From Flavobacteriales bacterium UBA5081 (GTDB taxonomy: Bacteria > Bacteroidota > Bacteroidia > Flavobacteriales_E > Vicingaceae), in contig DIAJ01000009.1 in NCBI GenBank assembly GCA_002415785.1, forward strand, positions 31,820 through 95,819: DNA of 64,000 nt. The letters are read 5' to 3'. Within the stretch, counting starts at the first letter, position 1; each line of letters begins with the position of its first letter. Shown piece after piece: positions 18,371 to 25,958 of this stretch. A model generated the notes under the pieces. That model was not told the origin of the DNA. It saw nothing but the letters and a program-made list of their open reading frames with translations, and did no database searches. The translations under genes and the position numbers were made by a program.

Positions 18371-18446
18371 GGTGGTTGTAGCTCAGCTGGTTAGAGCGCC
18401 TGATTGTGGTTCAGGAGGTCGTCGGTTCGAAACCGATCTTCCACCC
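18371..18446 (+). tRNA. tRNA-His (anticodon GTG)
   Basis: A full cloverleaf can be drawn. It has the D arm GCTC/GAGC, the anticodon stem CCTGA/TCAGG around loop TTGTGGT with anticodon GTG, and the T arm GTCGG/CCGAT around TTCGAAA. The acceptor stem is GTGGTTG/CTTCCAC with an extra 5' G opposite C73, the G-1 identity element of tRNA-His. Acceptor pairs 5-68 and 6-67 are U-U oppositions. The 3' CCA is not encoded. Confidence 0.95.
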
Positions 18447-18456
18447 TTAAAAAATG

Positions 18457-18484
18457 AAAGCCTCGCAGAAATGCGAGGCTTTTT
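18457..18484 (+). terminator. Rho-independent terminator after tRNA-His
   Basis: Stem AAAGCCTCGCA / TGCGAGGCTTT with a GAAA loop and T-run, 11 nt after the tRNA. Its minus-strand reading could also stop the pirin gene (stop at 18527). Confidence 0.85.
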
Positions 18485-18526
18485 TATGAGAAAGTATTTT
18501 ACACTATTAAAGTTGAAACCTTATTG

Positions 18527-19243
18527 CTAGTTTATCTCCATCGGAACTTCCATCAGCAGCACTTTCGCAGCAGTTATAGCTTTTAATTCAATTTGGTCAG
18601 TCTCCCATATTCCCATACCATCACGTTTGTTAAGCATTTCTCCGTTTATCTCCACTTTGCCATCAAGAACAAATAGATAAACTCCAGTCTCAGAATTGTG
18701 AAGCGAATAGTACTCAACTTTCTCTTCGTCAAACTCACCCATAGAAAACCAAGCATCTTGATGAATCCAAACTCCTTGATCTTCTTTGTTAGGAGATAAA
18801 ATTTGGTAAAAGCTGTTTTTCTCGGCTACATCTCGAATAGAAATTTGGTCGTAACGAGGAGAAACATTTTTTTCCTTAGGGAAAATCCAGATTTGCAAGA
18901 ACTTTACTTCTTTCTCATTGCTTTTATTGTATTCGCTATGAACAACGCCTGTACCCGCGCTCATCACTTGAATATCTCCTTCTCGAATCACCTTTTTGTT
19001 TCCCATGCTGTCTTCATGTTCCAAGTCTCCGGCAAGAGGAATTGAAACAATTTCCATGTTTTCATGTGGGTGCTTTCCAAATCCTGCTCCGGCAGCCACT
19101 CGATCGTCATTTAGCACTCGAAGTACTCCAAAGTGCATTCTTTCGGGATTGTAATAGTTAGCAAACGAAAAAGTATGATGACTGTCTAACCAACCATGGT
19201 TTGCATGACCGCGGCTATTTGCTCTGTGAATTATTTTCTTCAT
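18527..19243 (-). CDS. Pirin family protein (bicupin)
   Basis: A 238-residue bicupin. The N-terminal cupin keeps the metal-binding set in 'GFGKHPHENMEIVSIPL' (His57-x-His59 region), with His101 of 'TGVVHSEYN' and Glu103 further on. 'SHHTFSFANYYNPERMHFG' near residue 22 is the standard pirin opening. Some bacterial pirins (E. coli YhhW) have quercetinase activity and others act as redox-linked regulators. Which applies here cannot be read from the sequence. The gene stands alone between tRNA-His and the alpha-oxoamine synthase gene, and there is no clear -7 box upstream. Confidence 0.92.
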   Translation of the reverse strand: MKKIIHRANSRGHANHGWLDSHHTFSFANYYNPERMHFGVLRVLNDDRVAAGAGFGKHPHENMEIVSIPLAGDLEHEDSMGNKKVIREGDIQVMSAGTGVVHSEYNKSNEKEVKFLQIWIFPKEKNVSPRYDQISIRDVAEKNSFYQILSPNKEDQGVWIHQDAWFSMGEFDEEKVEYYSLHNSETGVYLFVLDGKVEINGEMLNKRDGMGIWETDQIELKAITAAKVLLMEVPMEIN

Positions 19244-19323
19244 TTTGTTGAATTACTAGTGGTTTATTATCAATCGTTTTATAGATACTTGTATCAACAT
19301 TTAATTTGCAAATATGTTCAAAA

Positions 19324-19351
19324 AAAATGCTCGTTAAAGAACGAGCATTTT
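19324..19351 (-). terminator. Rho-independent terminator of the alpha-oxoamine synthase gene
   Basis: A 12-bp stem AAAATGCTCGTT / AACGAGCATTTT with a 4-nt loop AAAG. On the minus strand it is followed by a run of T, 27 nt past the stop at 19378. Confidence 0.88.
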
Positions 19352-19377
19352 TACAGAAAGCATTAATTGGTTATGTA

Positions 19378-20622
19378 TTATACCGCTGCAATCTCGTCTG
19401 ATTTGTATTCTCCGGCTTCTAACTTGCCTTTCACTTTTTTAAAGGTATCAATTGTATATTGAACATCTTCTAAAGTATGCATTGCAGTTGGAATCAATCG
19501 AAGAATAATCATTCCTTTTGGAATTACCGGATAAACAACAATAGAGCAGAAGAGGTCATGGTTTTCTCTTAAGTCTAAAGTTAAGTTAGTGGCTTCCCCT
19601 AAACCTCCTTGAAGAACAACGGGAGTAACTTGAGTATTGGTTGTTCCAATATTAAAGCCTGCTTCTTTTAGTCCACTTTGAAGTGCATTGGCAATTGTCC
19701 AAAGTTTCTCTCTTAATTCGGGCATTGTGCGAATTAACTTTAGTCGTTTTCGCGCTCCAATTACTAAAGGCATTGGAAGAGATTTTGCAAAAATTTGCGA
19801 GCGCATATTGTAACGCAAATAGTTGATTAAGTTTTCGTCGCCTGCAATAAAAGCTCCTATGCTGGCGAAAGATTTAGCAAAAGTTCCAAAGTAAACATCA
19901 ATTTCATCCTGTACACCTTGAGCTTCCCCTGTACCTGCTCCTGTTTCGCCCATAGTACCAATGCCGTGAGCATCATCCACAAATAATCTGAAATTGTATT
20001 TCTTTTTAAGTGCAGCAATTTCTTTTAGCTTACCTTGGTTTCCTGACATGCCAAAAACACCTTCGGTAATTACTAGAATGGCACCATTTTGCTCTTCGGC
20101 TAATTTAGTAGCTCGTTCTAATTGCTTTTCAAGCTTTTCAATGTTGTTGTGCTGGTAAACGTAACGCTTCCCTTGATGCAAGCGAACTCCATCTAAAATA
20201 CAAGCGTGACATTCAGCGTCGTAAACGACTACGTCATTTCGATCTACTAAAGCATCAATAGCAGACATACACCCCTGATAGCCAAAGTTTAATAAGATAG
20301 CATCTTGCTTTTGAACAAAGTCCGCTAATTCTCTTTCTAACTTTTCATGATGCTTAGTGTTTCCCGACATCATTCTTGCTCCCATAGGATAAGCAAGGCC
20401 CCATTTTTTGGCTGCTTTTGCATCTGTTTTTCTAACTTCAGGATGATTACCCAAGCCTAAATAATTGTTCAGACTCCATTGTAATACTTCCTTCCCTCTA
20501 AACGTCATTCGGTTGGCCATTTCCCCTTCCAATTTTGGAAAAGTAAAGTAACCGTGACTTTCTTTAGCATGCTGTCCGAGTGGTCCCGGATTAGCTTCGA
20601 TTTTATCGAATAAATCTTTCAT
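19378..20622 (-). CDS. PLP-dependent alpha-oxoamine synthase (serine palmitoyltransferase / KBL-like)
   Basis: Enzymes of this family join an acyl-CoA to an amino acid with loss of CO2. The 414-residue protein carries the PLP lysine K250 in 'GTFAKSFASIGAF', the cofactor aspartate in 'LFVDDAHGIGTMG' (about 216) and 'NYLGLGNHPEV'. The alternatives are serine palmitoyltransferase or cysteate acyltransferase for the sphingolipids and sulfonolipids made by many Bacteroidota, or 2-amino-3-ketobutyrate CoA ligase. No threonine dehydrogenase gene is next to it, which mildly favours the lipid role. The promoter is good (20733-20762), and the leader of about 100 nt contains a hairpin, 20668-20685. Confidence 0.88.
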   Translation of the reverse strand: MKDLFDKIEANPGPLGQHAKESHGYFTFPKLEGEMANRMTFRGKEVLQWSLNNYLGLGNHPEVRKTDAKAAKKWGLAYPMGARMMSGNTKHHEKLERELADFVQKQDAILLNFGYQGCMSAIDALVDRNDVVVYDAECHACILDGVRLHQGKRYVYQHNNIEKLEKQLERATKLAEEQNGAILVITEGVFGMSGNQGKLKEIAALKKKYNFRLFVDDAHGIGTMGETGAGTGEAQGVQDEIDVYFGTFAKSFASIGAFIAGDENLINYLRYNMRSQIFAKSLPMPLVIGARKRLKLIRTMPELREKLWTIANALQSGLKEAGFNIGTTNTQVTPVVLQGGLGEATNLTLDLRENHDLFCSIVVYPVIPKGMIILRLIPTAMHTLEDVQYTIDTFKKVKGKLEAGEYKSDEIAAV

Positions 20623-20667
20623 TTGCGAAAAATTGAATTTTTAATGGTCATGTGCTTTAACACAATT

Positions 20668-20685
20668 ACTACATTTTTTAATGTA
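20668..20685 (-). other. Leader hairpin upstream of the alpha-oxoamine synthase gene
   Basis: CTACATT / AATGTAG stem inside the predicted 5' leader, about 46 nt before the ATG. It is short, and a function is not shown. Confidence 0.35.
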
Positions 20686-20732
20686 GCATTTTATTTTTTT
20701 CTTCTAAATTTTGCACTCATTTTAAACAGGGG

Positions 20733-20762
20733 CAAAGGTAACTTTTTCTTGCCTCTTTACAA
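20733..20762 (-). promoter_or_regulatory. Promoter TTG-N19-TACCTTTG for the alpha-oxoamine synthase gene
   Basis: On the minus strand a TTG (20760-20762) is followed after 19 nt by TACCTTTG (20733-20740). This is one of the best matches in the window to the Bacteroidota -33/-7 promoter. Confidence 0.7.
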
Positions 20763-20822
20763 ATTGAGCTATAAAGTAGAAATTCACAATTTTAACTTGA
20801 TAAGTTTCAATTTAAGGGTGAC

Positions 20823-22511
20823 TTACTTACTCTTTTGTATCCTTTGAATAAGCAAAGCAAAGAAAATAACAATGGCGGGTGCTATTAAATTATACCACAA
20901 ATAGCCAATGTCGATAATCTCTAATCGGTTGAGTGTATAAAGTGCCACAATTATAAGCTGTGCAATTACTGCTGCTATAAATACGGCATTTCCTTTAACG
21001 TATTTAAAGAAGAAAGCGACTAAGAAAATTCCCAAAATGGTTCCGTAGAAAAGAGAGCCTAAAATGTTAACTGCCTCAATCAAGTTGTCGAATAAACTAG
21101 CCATAGCGGCAAAAGCAATGGCAAATAATCCAAAAAGTAGTGTGAATAACTTTGATCTCTGCAAATAGTGCTTTTCATTGCCGTCTTTCTTGAGGTTACG
21201 TTTGTAAACATCAACAGTGGTAGTGGAAGCAAGTGCATTTAGCTCAGCAGATGTGGAAGACATGGCGGCAGAAAAAATTACAGCCAAAAGCAAACCTACA
21301 ATTCCTACCGGCAGGTAATTTATAACGAATGTGATAAAAATATAATCATCGTCTTGAGTTTCTGCTTTTGGATTAGCTTTTTGGATTAACTTCTTACTTT
21401 CAGTGATAAGTGCTTTTTCTTCAAGGTGTAAAGCGTTTATTTCATTTTTTAGTTCTTGGCTTTCCTGATTCTTAAAGCGTTCAATTAAGACTTGTTTTTC
21501 TTCAAATACAGCTGCTTGTTTTGCTTCCAGATTATTGTATTGCTCAGCGTACTCCGATGCTTTTACCTGATCTACATTGGCTTGATTAAAGTGCAGAGGA
21601 GGCATTACAAATTGATAGAACAAGAAGACTAAAACTCCAACAAAAAGTATAAAAAACTGCATGGGGATTTTTAACAATCCATTGAACATTAATCCCAGTC
21701 TGCTTTCCTTTACTGAGCTGCCACTTAAGTATCGTTGAACCTGAGATTGATCTGTTCCAAAATAACTCAGCTGTAAAAACAATCCTCCAATTATTCCCGA
21801 CCAAATATTGTAGCGACTTCCGGGGTTAAACTCCCAGTCAATCACTTGCATTTTGTCCATTACTCCGGCCAATTCAATTCCTTTATTAAAACTTAAATTA
21901 TCTGTTAAGTAGGCAATTAAAAACCCACAGGCGATAAACATTCCGGCAAAAATGACTGCCATTTGCTGTTTGTGTGTTTGACTCACAGCTTTGGTGCCGC
22001 CTGAAACGGTGTAAATAATTACTAGAACTCCAATAAATATTATGGTAAAGTTTAAAGACCAGCCAATAATTTGTGAAAGAATTATTGCAGGAGCATAAAT
22101 TGTAATTCCGGCAGCCAAGCCTCTTTGTAAAAGAAAAAGGGAAGCAGTGAGTAAACGCGTTTTGTTATCGAAACGAGACTCTAAAAACTCATAAGCAGTG
22201 TATACTTTTAATTTATAATAGAGGGGGATGAATACTGTGGAAATAATAATCATTGCCAAGGGCAAGCCAAAGTAAAACTGAACAAAGCCCATGCCTTCCA
22301 TGTAAGCTTGACCGGGTGTAGATAAGAAAGTAATGGCAGATGCTTGAGTAGCCATTACTGATAAGCCTATTGTCCACCAGTTAGACTCTTTACCACCAAG
22401 TAAATACCCCTCTATGTTTTTACTTCCTCTGCTTTTCCATACGCCATAAGCCACAATGAAAAACAAAGTACCCAGCATAACCGTCCAATCTATCCAACCA
22501 AATTCCTTCAT
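20823..22511 (-). CDS. Sodium:solute symporter (SSS family)
   Basis: A 562-residue secondary transporter with about 13 membrane helices. The family shows in 'GGKESNWWTIGLSVMATQAS', 'YELKVYTAYEFLESRFD'-type sequence near residue 100, and 'FSAAMSSTSAELNALASTTT' around residue 420. A hydrophilic, Glu/Lys-rich loop of about 70 residues (about 330-400) is larger than usual. The start is ATG 22511. A longer frame would overlap the preceding small gene, and the chosen ATG overlaps that gene's TGA as ATGA, which supports translational coupling. The solute is unknown. Co-transcription with a PIG-L deacetylase suggests a sugar or amino-sugar derivative. Confidence 0.9.
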   Translation of the reverse strand: MKEFGWIDWTVMLGTLFFIVAYGVWKSRGSKNIEGYLLGGKESNWWTIGLSVMATQASAITFLSTPGQAYMEGMGFVQFYFGLPLAMIIISTVFIPLYYKLKVYTAYEFLESRFDNKTRLLTASLFLLQRGLAAGITIYAPAIILSQIIGWSLNFTIIFIGVLVIIYTVSGGTKAVSQTHKQQMAVIFAGMFIACGFLIAYLTDNLSFNKGIELAGVMDKMQVIDWEFNPGSRYNIWSGIIGGLFLQLSYFGTDQSQVQRYLSGSSVKESRLGLMFNGLLKIPMQFFILFVGVLVFLFYQFVMPPLHFNQANVDQVKASEYAEQYNNLEAKQAAVFEEKQVLIERFKNQESQELKNEINALHLEEKALITESKKLIQKANPKAETQDDDYIFITFVINYLPVGIVGLLLAVIFSAAMSSTSAELNALASTTTVDVYKRNLKKDGNEKHYLQRSKLFTLLFGLFAIAFAAMASLFDNLIEAVNILGSLFYGTILGIFLVAFFFKYVKGNAVFIAAVIAQLIIVALYTLNRLEIIDIGYLWYNLIAPAIVIFFALLIQRIQKSK

Positions 22512-22648
22512 CCGTGATAGCTGTTTGTAATCCAAATGAAAAATGCAATCAAGGCTAGCTCAAAGAGCAAAATAAAGATGTAAAGCCCACTCCACTTTTT
22601 AAAAAAAGGAGGTTTGTCATTGATTATTTCATCCGAATTATTTTCCAT
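22508..22648 (-). CDS. 46-aa single-span membrane protein, possible symporter accessory subunit
   Basis: Read by hand. An ATG at 22648 opens a 46-codon frame whose product starts MENNSDEIINDKPPFFKKW and then has one hydrophobic helix at residues 22-41 ('LYIFILLFELALIAFFIWI'), ending in a short polar tail. It overlaps the end of the PIG-L gene by 11 nt, and its TGA overlaps the symporter ATG as ATGA. This fills the only gap in a tightly packed three-gene operon. Small accessory membrane proteins are known beside some SSS symporters (YhdT with PanF, DUF4212 with acetate-type symporters). This one belongs to none that I can name. Confidence 0.72.
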   Translation of the reverse strand: MENNSDEIINDKPPFFKKWSGLYIFILLFELALIAFFIWITNSYHG

Positions 22649-25094
22649 AAGAAATCATATTTGTCAAAAGCCTAAAAGCTCCGGGCACTCCGGCAGGTAG
22701 CTGACGAAAGAATGAAATTCCGGTGTAAATGAACTTTCCTTTTCCATAATCAGCAACTAAGATACTTCCTTTGTGTGGCTCTTCTCCCGGATCATTCCAA
22801 GCAATAATTGGTTTGTAGTTTTTGTCCCATTCTCCGGCAAAATAAAGTCCTCTCTCTTGAACCCATCCTTCAAAATCACTATCGTTTAGTTTGTTAGGAC
22901 TGTTGAAAATCGGATGTTCCTTTTCTAGAAAAGTTGGCTTTGCATCTTCTTTAGTTACTCTTTTTCTGGAAAGTTCCAGTGGGTAAGGACCGATTTTTTC
23001 TGCAATTAGCCCACGGCTAGTATTGTATTGAACGATGACAGTTCCTCCATTCTTTACAAACTCATTCAAAATTTCGTTTCCATTAATCATTGCATCATTT
23101 ATATTATAAGCTCTTATGCCCACAACTATCGTCTCATATTTGCTCAAATCCATTAATGGTAGTTTTTCTGCAGTAAAGGACTCTATCTCAAAACCAAGAG
23201 TTGATAAATTGTCGGCTACTTCATCGCCGCTGCCAACGACATAACCAATCTTGTTAACTTTCGACTTTAAGTCCATTTTAACCACTTTAGCGGTAGCTTT
23301 TGGGAAATAAGTTTGAGGTTTAATGTGGTCATAGTCAATTCGCTCTATACTTCGAGCAGCTTCTCCATCAACTAGGACTATTATCTCTCCTTCGCTGCTG
23401 TTTTTAGGTGGAGTAATTTCAAAGTTTAATGCTTTTTGATGACCGGCATATTCTAAAGAAAAGTCTATTTGTTTGGGGGTTGAACTCCAACCTTCGGGCA
23501 AGTCCAAACTTAGTATTCCACTTTCATTGGCTTTGTGAGATTCTACAATGACACCAATTTGAATGTTTTCTTCATTCTTAGTTAAATATACCTTTTGAGA
23601 TAAATTGCTTGTCACTTTTGGACTGATGATTACATCTCGGTGAAGCTCGCCGTCTACCCTGGTACTCCATTTATAGTCAATATTTTCACTAAATTGAATT
23701 TTAGTTTCACTAGGAGGAAAAGATAAGGAGTAATTAAAAGTTTGAATAGGAGGGTTTTCTGCTAGACCAATTAACTCTTGATTTTCAACTTTAAAAACAC
23801 CAAAATAATCTCCCCATAGCCAATAAGGTTGAGAGATTTTATCGGGAGCAGTAAAGGTAAATGGTAAGCTGATTTCACGGTTACTTTCTGCTTTAAAATC
23901 AGCCTTTGGCATAGAGTCGATAGGAGAGATGCTGTGAAGCTTAAAAGGAGTGTTGGTTCTGACAATTAAGTTAAAAACTCCTTTAATTTCTTCAGATGGA
24001 GCATAGCTGAATTTATCGGCAAGTGCTTCAGTGTATACTCCTGCTGCTGCAAGTATTATTTTCTTAAGGGACTCAATTTTATGTTTTACATAGAAATTGT
24101 CTTGCATTTTGTTGAGTTGCTCATAAAGCTCAACTAGGCCTTCAACCGACTGCGATGGGTCGGAAGCATTGTAATTAGCTAAAATTTGGTTGATTTTCTT
24201 TTCGATCTTTTCTCCGTCTTTGATTCTGCTCCAACTGGTATTTATACCTTCAAAAAGTTTTTCTTCAGCAGCTTCTCCTGCCGTATGCTTTAAGTATTCA
24301 ATTTTAGAGCCTCTTGTTCGAGCAGTGCCAAACCCTTGGCTTTTGTGTTGCGATCGACTGTCGGAAGCTATTTCTGAATAAGATAGTCCTAAAATTTCAT
24401 TGTAATCGCCAATATCTGTTTGTAAGATATTACCGGATTTAATCGCTTCGTCTCTTACTTCAGTGTTCCACCAATACACATCCCATAAAATTCTTTTTGC
24501 TTGCCAAGTTTCAACGTACTTTAATTGTTCAGGAAATGCATTTTCATCTGCTGCCAAAGCAAAAGCTTCTTCGGCGAGCATTGCAGAAGCCGTATGATGT
24601 CCATGTCCGCCTCTTGAGTCGGGAGGGAAGCGAGTAATAATTACATCCGGACGAAATTTTCGAATTACCCAAACAACATCGGCTAATACTTTTTCTTTGT
24701 CCCAAATCTCAAGCGTTTCTTTAGGTGTTTTGGAGTAGCCAAAATCAACAGCACGACTAAAAAACTGTTCACCACCGTCAATTTTTCGAGCTTCTAACAA
24801 TTCTTGTGTTCTAAGAATTCCCATGGCAGCACCTTTTTCTGTGCCGATTAAGTTTTGCCCTCCATCACCTCTTGTTAAAGAAAGATAAGCCGTGCGAACC
24901 AAACGTTCATTCTCCAACCATGATATTAGTCGAGTGTTTTCATCATCGGGGTGCGCTGCTAAATATAGCGCATTGCCTACCACATTTAGTTTTTTTATTT
25001 CTTGAAGAATATCGGCTGAATTTTGTACCGGCCTTTGAGCATGAGCAAAGTAGGTGAGAAGTAAAAGTGATACTCCGATGAAAAGTGTTCTCAT
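22638..25094 (-). CDS. Secreted PIG-L family deacetylase (LmbE-like), multidomain
   Basis: An 818-residue exported protein. It has a signal peptide (about 1-19, 'LLLLTYFAHAQ'), then an LmbE/PIG-L domain (about 35-290) with the zinc motif AHPDDE at residues 47-52 ('YLAAHPDDENTRLI') and the later 'GGHGHHTAS'. A beta-rich middle (about 360-600) follows, and the C-terminal domain (about 610-818) resembles class I glutamine amidotransferase/ThuA folds ('KYETIVVGIRAYN', 'NGGTVIVQYNTSRG'). PIG-L enzymes remove N-acetyl groups from GlcNAc-type sugars, which would suit a glycan-processing role outside the inner membrane. It heads the operon with the 46-aa protein and the symporter. Confidence 0.88.
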   Translation of the reverse strand: MRTLFIGVSLLLLTYFAHAQRPVQNSADILQEIKKLNVVGNALYLAAHPDDENTRLISWLENERLVRTAYLSLTRGDGGQNLIGTEKGAAMGILRTQELLEARKIDGGEQFFSRAVDFGYSKTPKETLEIWDKEKVLADVVWVIRKFRPDVIITRFPPDSRGGHGHHTASAMLAEEAFALAADENAFPEQLKYVETWQAKRILWDVYWWNTEVRDEAIKSGNILQTDIGDYNEILGLSYSEIASDSRSQHKSQGFGTARTRGSKIEYLKHTAGEAAEEKLFEGINTSWSRIKDGEKIEKKINQILANYNASDPSQSVEGLVELYEQLNKMQDNFYVKHKIESLKKIILAAAGVYTEALADKFSYAPSEEIKGVFNLIVRTNTPFKLHSISPIDSMPKADFKAESNREISLPFTFTAPDKISQPYWLWGDYFGVFKVENQELIGLAENPPIQTFNYSLSFPPSETKIQFSENIDYKWSTRVDGELHRDVIISPKVTSNLSQKVYLTKNEENIQIGVIVESHKANESGILSLDLPEGWSSTPKQIDFSLEYAGHQKALNFEITPPKNSSEGEIIVLVDGEAARSIERIDYDHIKPQTYFPKATAKVVKMDLKSKVNKIGYVVGSGDEVADNLSTLGFEIESFTAEKLPLMDLSKYETIVVGIRAYNINDAMINGNEILNEFVKNGGTVIVQYNTSRGLIAEKIGPYPLELSRKRVTKEDAKPTFLEKEHPIFNSPNKLNDSDFEGWVQERGLYFAGEWDKNYKPIIAWNDPGEEPHKGSILVADYGKGKFIYTGISFFRQLPAGVPGAFRLLTNMISYGK

Positions 25095-25111
25095 AAAAGA
25101 ATTTTAGCAAA

Positions 25112-25119
25112 CAAAAATA
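25112..25119 (-). promoter_or_regulatory. -7 promoter box for the PIG-L operon
   Basis: TATTTTTG on the minus strand matches TAnnTTTG, ending 17 nt before the PIG-L ATG. Confidence 0.45.
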
Positions 25120-25195
25120 AGGCAATTGCTTGCCAATAGTTTTAGATTATGAAGAATTAACGCTTATTAAGAGAAAGTGTTTAAAATCAAAAAAA

Positions 25196-25219
25196 AGCCG
25201 TTCAATTATTTGAACGGCT
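25196..25219 (-). terminator. Rho-independent terminator after the GNAT gene
   Basis: Stem AGCCGTTCAA / TTGAACGGCT with a TTAT loop. On the minus strand it is followed by eight T. It lies about 170 nt past the stop of the GNAT gene, and the remainder of 25095-25391 shows nothing else. Confidence 0.8.
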
Positions 25220-25391
25220 ATAACTTACTCTTAAAAATTATGTTAACCAATTAAATAAAAATTATAGAGATAAGTTTGCTTTGGTTATGTAGAAATTTAA
25301 TTTCTTCTGGTAAATATACGTAAGAATTCAGAATGGGTTGCCTTTTAATCGCTATAAAAAAGCATTTTGTCGACAGTTAGTGTTTGTGTGT

Positions 25392-25958
25392 CTATTTGAA
25401 GTCGCTCTCTAAGATACAGTAATACGCACTATCTAAGAATTTTCCATCAAAAAAGTAATTCTCTCTTAAATGAGCTTCTTTTTTAAAATTGCTGTGTTCA
25501 AGCAGCTGAATTGAGCCTTCATTTTCAGGGTCAACATCTGCTTTTACGCTATGTATATTCATCTCTTTAAATCCGTACTCCAGTACAGCATGCATAGCTT
25601 CACTCATATAGCCTTGGTGTTGATAGTCTTGATCTAAACCAAAGCCAATTTCAGCACGAGCGTGACGGTAGTCAATTTTCCAAAAACCAATGTAGCCAAT
25701 TAGGTCATTTGAACCTTTTAAAGCTATTTTCCAACTCAATCCTTCACCGGTATTAAAGGCGTGAATTATTTCGTGGATGCGATCTCTAGCAGCTGACTTT
25801 TTCTTTAAAGGGTGTTGCCCCAAATACATCATAAAATCCTCGTCAGATCTAAGGTTAAAAAAATTATCCACATCTGCGGGACTGAAACTTGTTAAGCTTA
25901 AGCGCTCTGTTTCAAGCCTTGGAAAGTCATCCGGAAATAGAACTTCTGCTGTTTGCAT
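25392..25958 (-). CDS. GNAT N-acetyltransferase (RimJ/RimL type)
   Basis: A 188-residue acetyltransferase with 'LETERLSLTSFSPADVDNFF' near the N-terminus, the acetyl-CoA loop 'GLDQDYQHQGYMSEAMHAVL' (about residues 107-126) and 'DVDPENEGSIQLLEHSNF' near the end, all typical of ribosomal-protein/amino-compound acetyltransferases. The substrate is unknown. Its ATG abuts the TAA of the upstream TMTC-like gene (TAAATG), as in the ABC operon, so translation is likely coupled. It is unrelated in close sequence to the GNAT at 13527. Confidence 0.88.
   Translation of the reverse strand: MQTAEVLFPDDFPRLETERLSLTSFSPADVDNFFNLRSDEDFMMYLGQHPLKKKSAARDRIHEIIHAFNTGEGLSWKIALKGSNDLIGYIGFWKIDYRHARAEIGFGLDQDYQHQGYMSEAMHAVLEYGFKEMNIHSVKADVDPENEGSIQLLEHSNFKKEAHLRENYFFDGKFLDSAYYCILESDFK

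Noticed and set aside
18371..18446. tRNA-His as a pseudogene because of two U-U oppositions in the acceptor stem
   Set aside because: All other arms, the anticodon loop, the G-1 base, the promoter and the terminator are intact, and I recall similar acceptor ends in other Bacteroidota tRNA-His genes.
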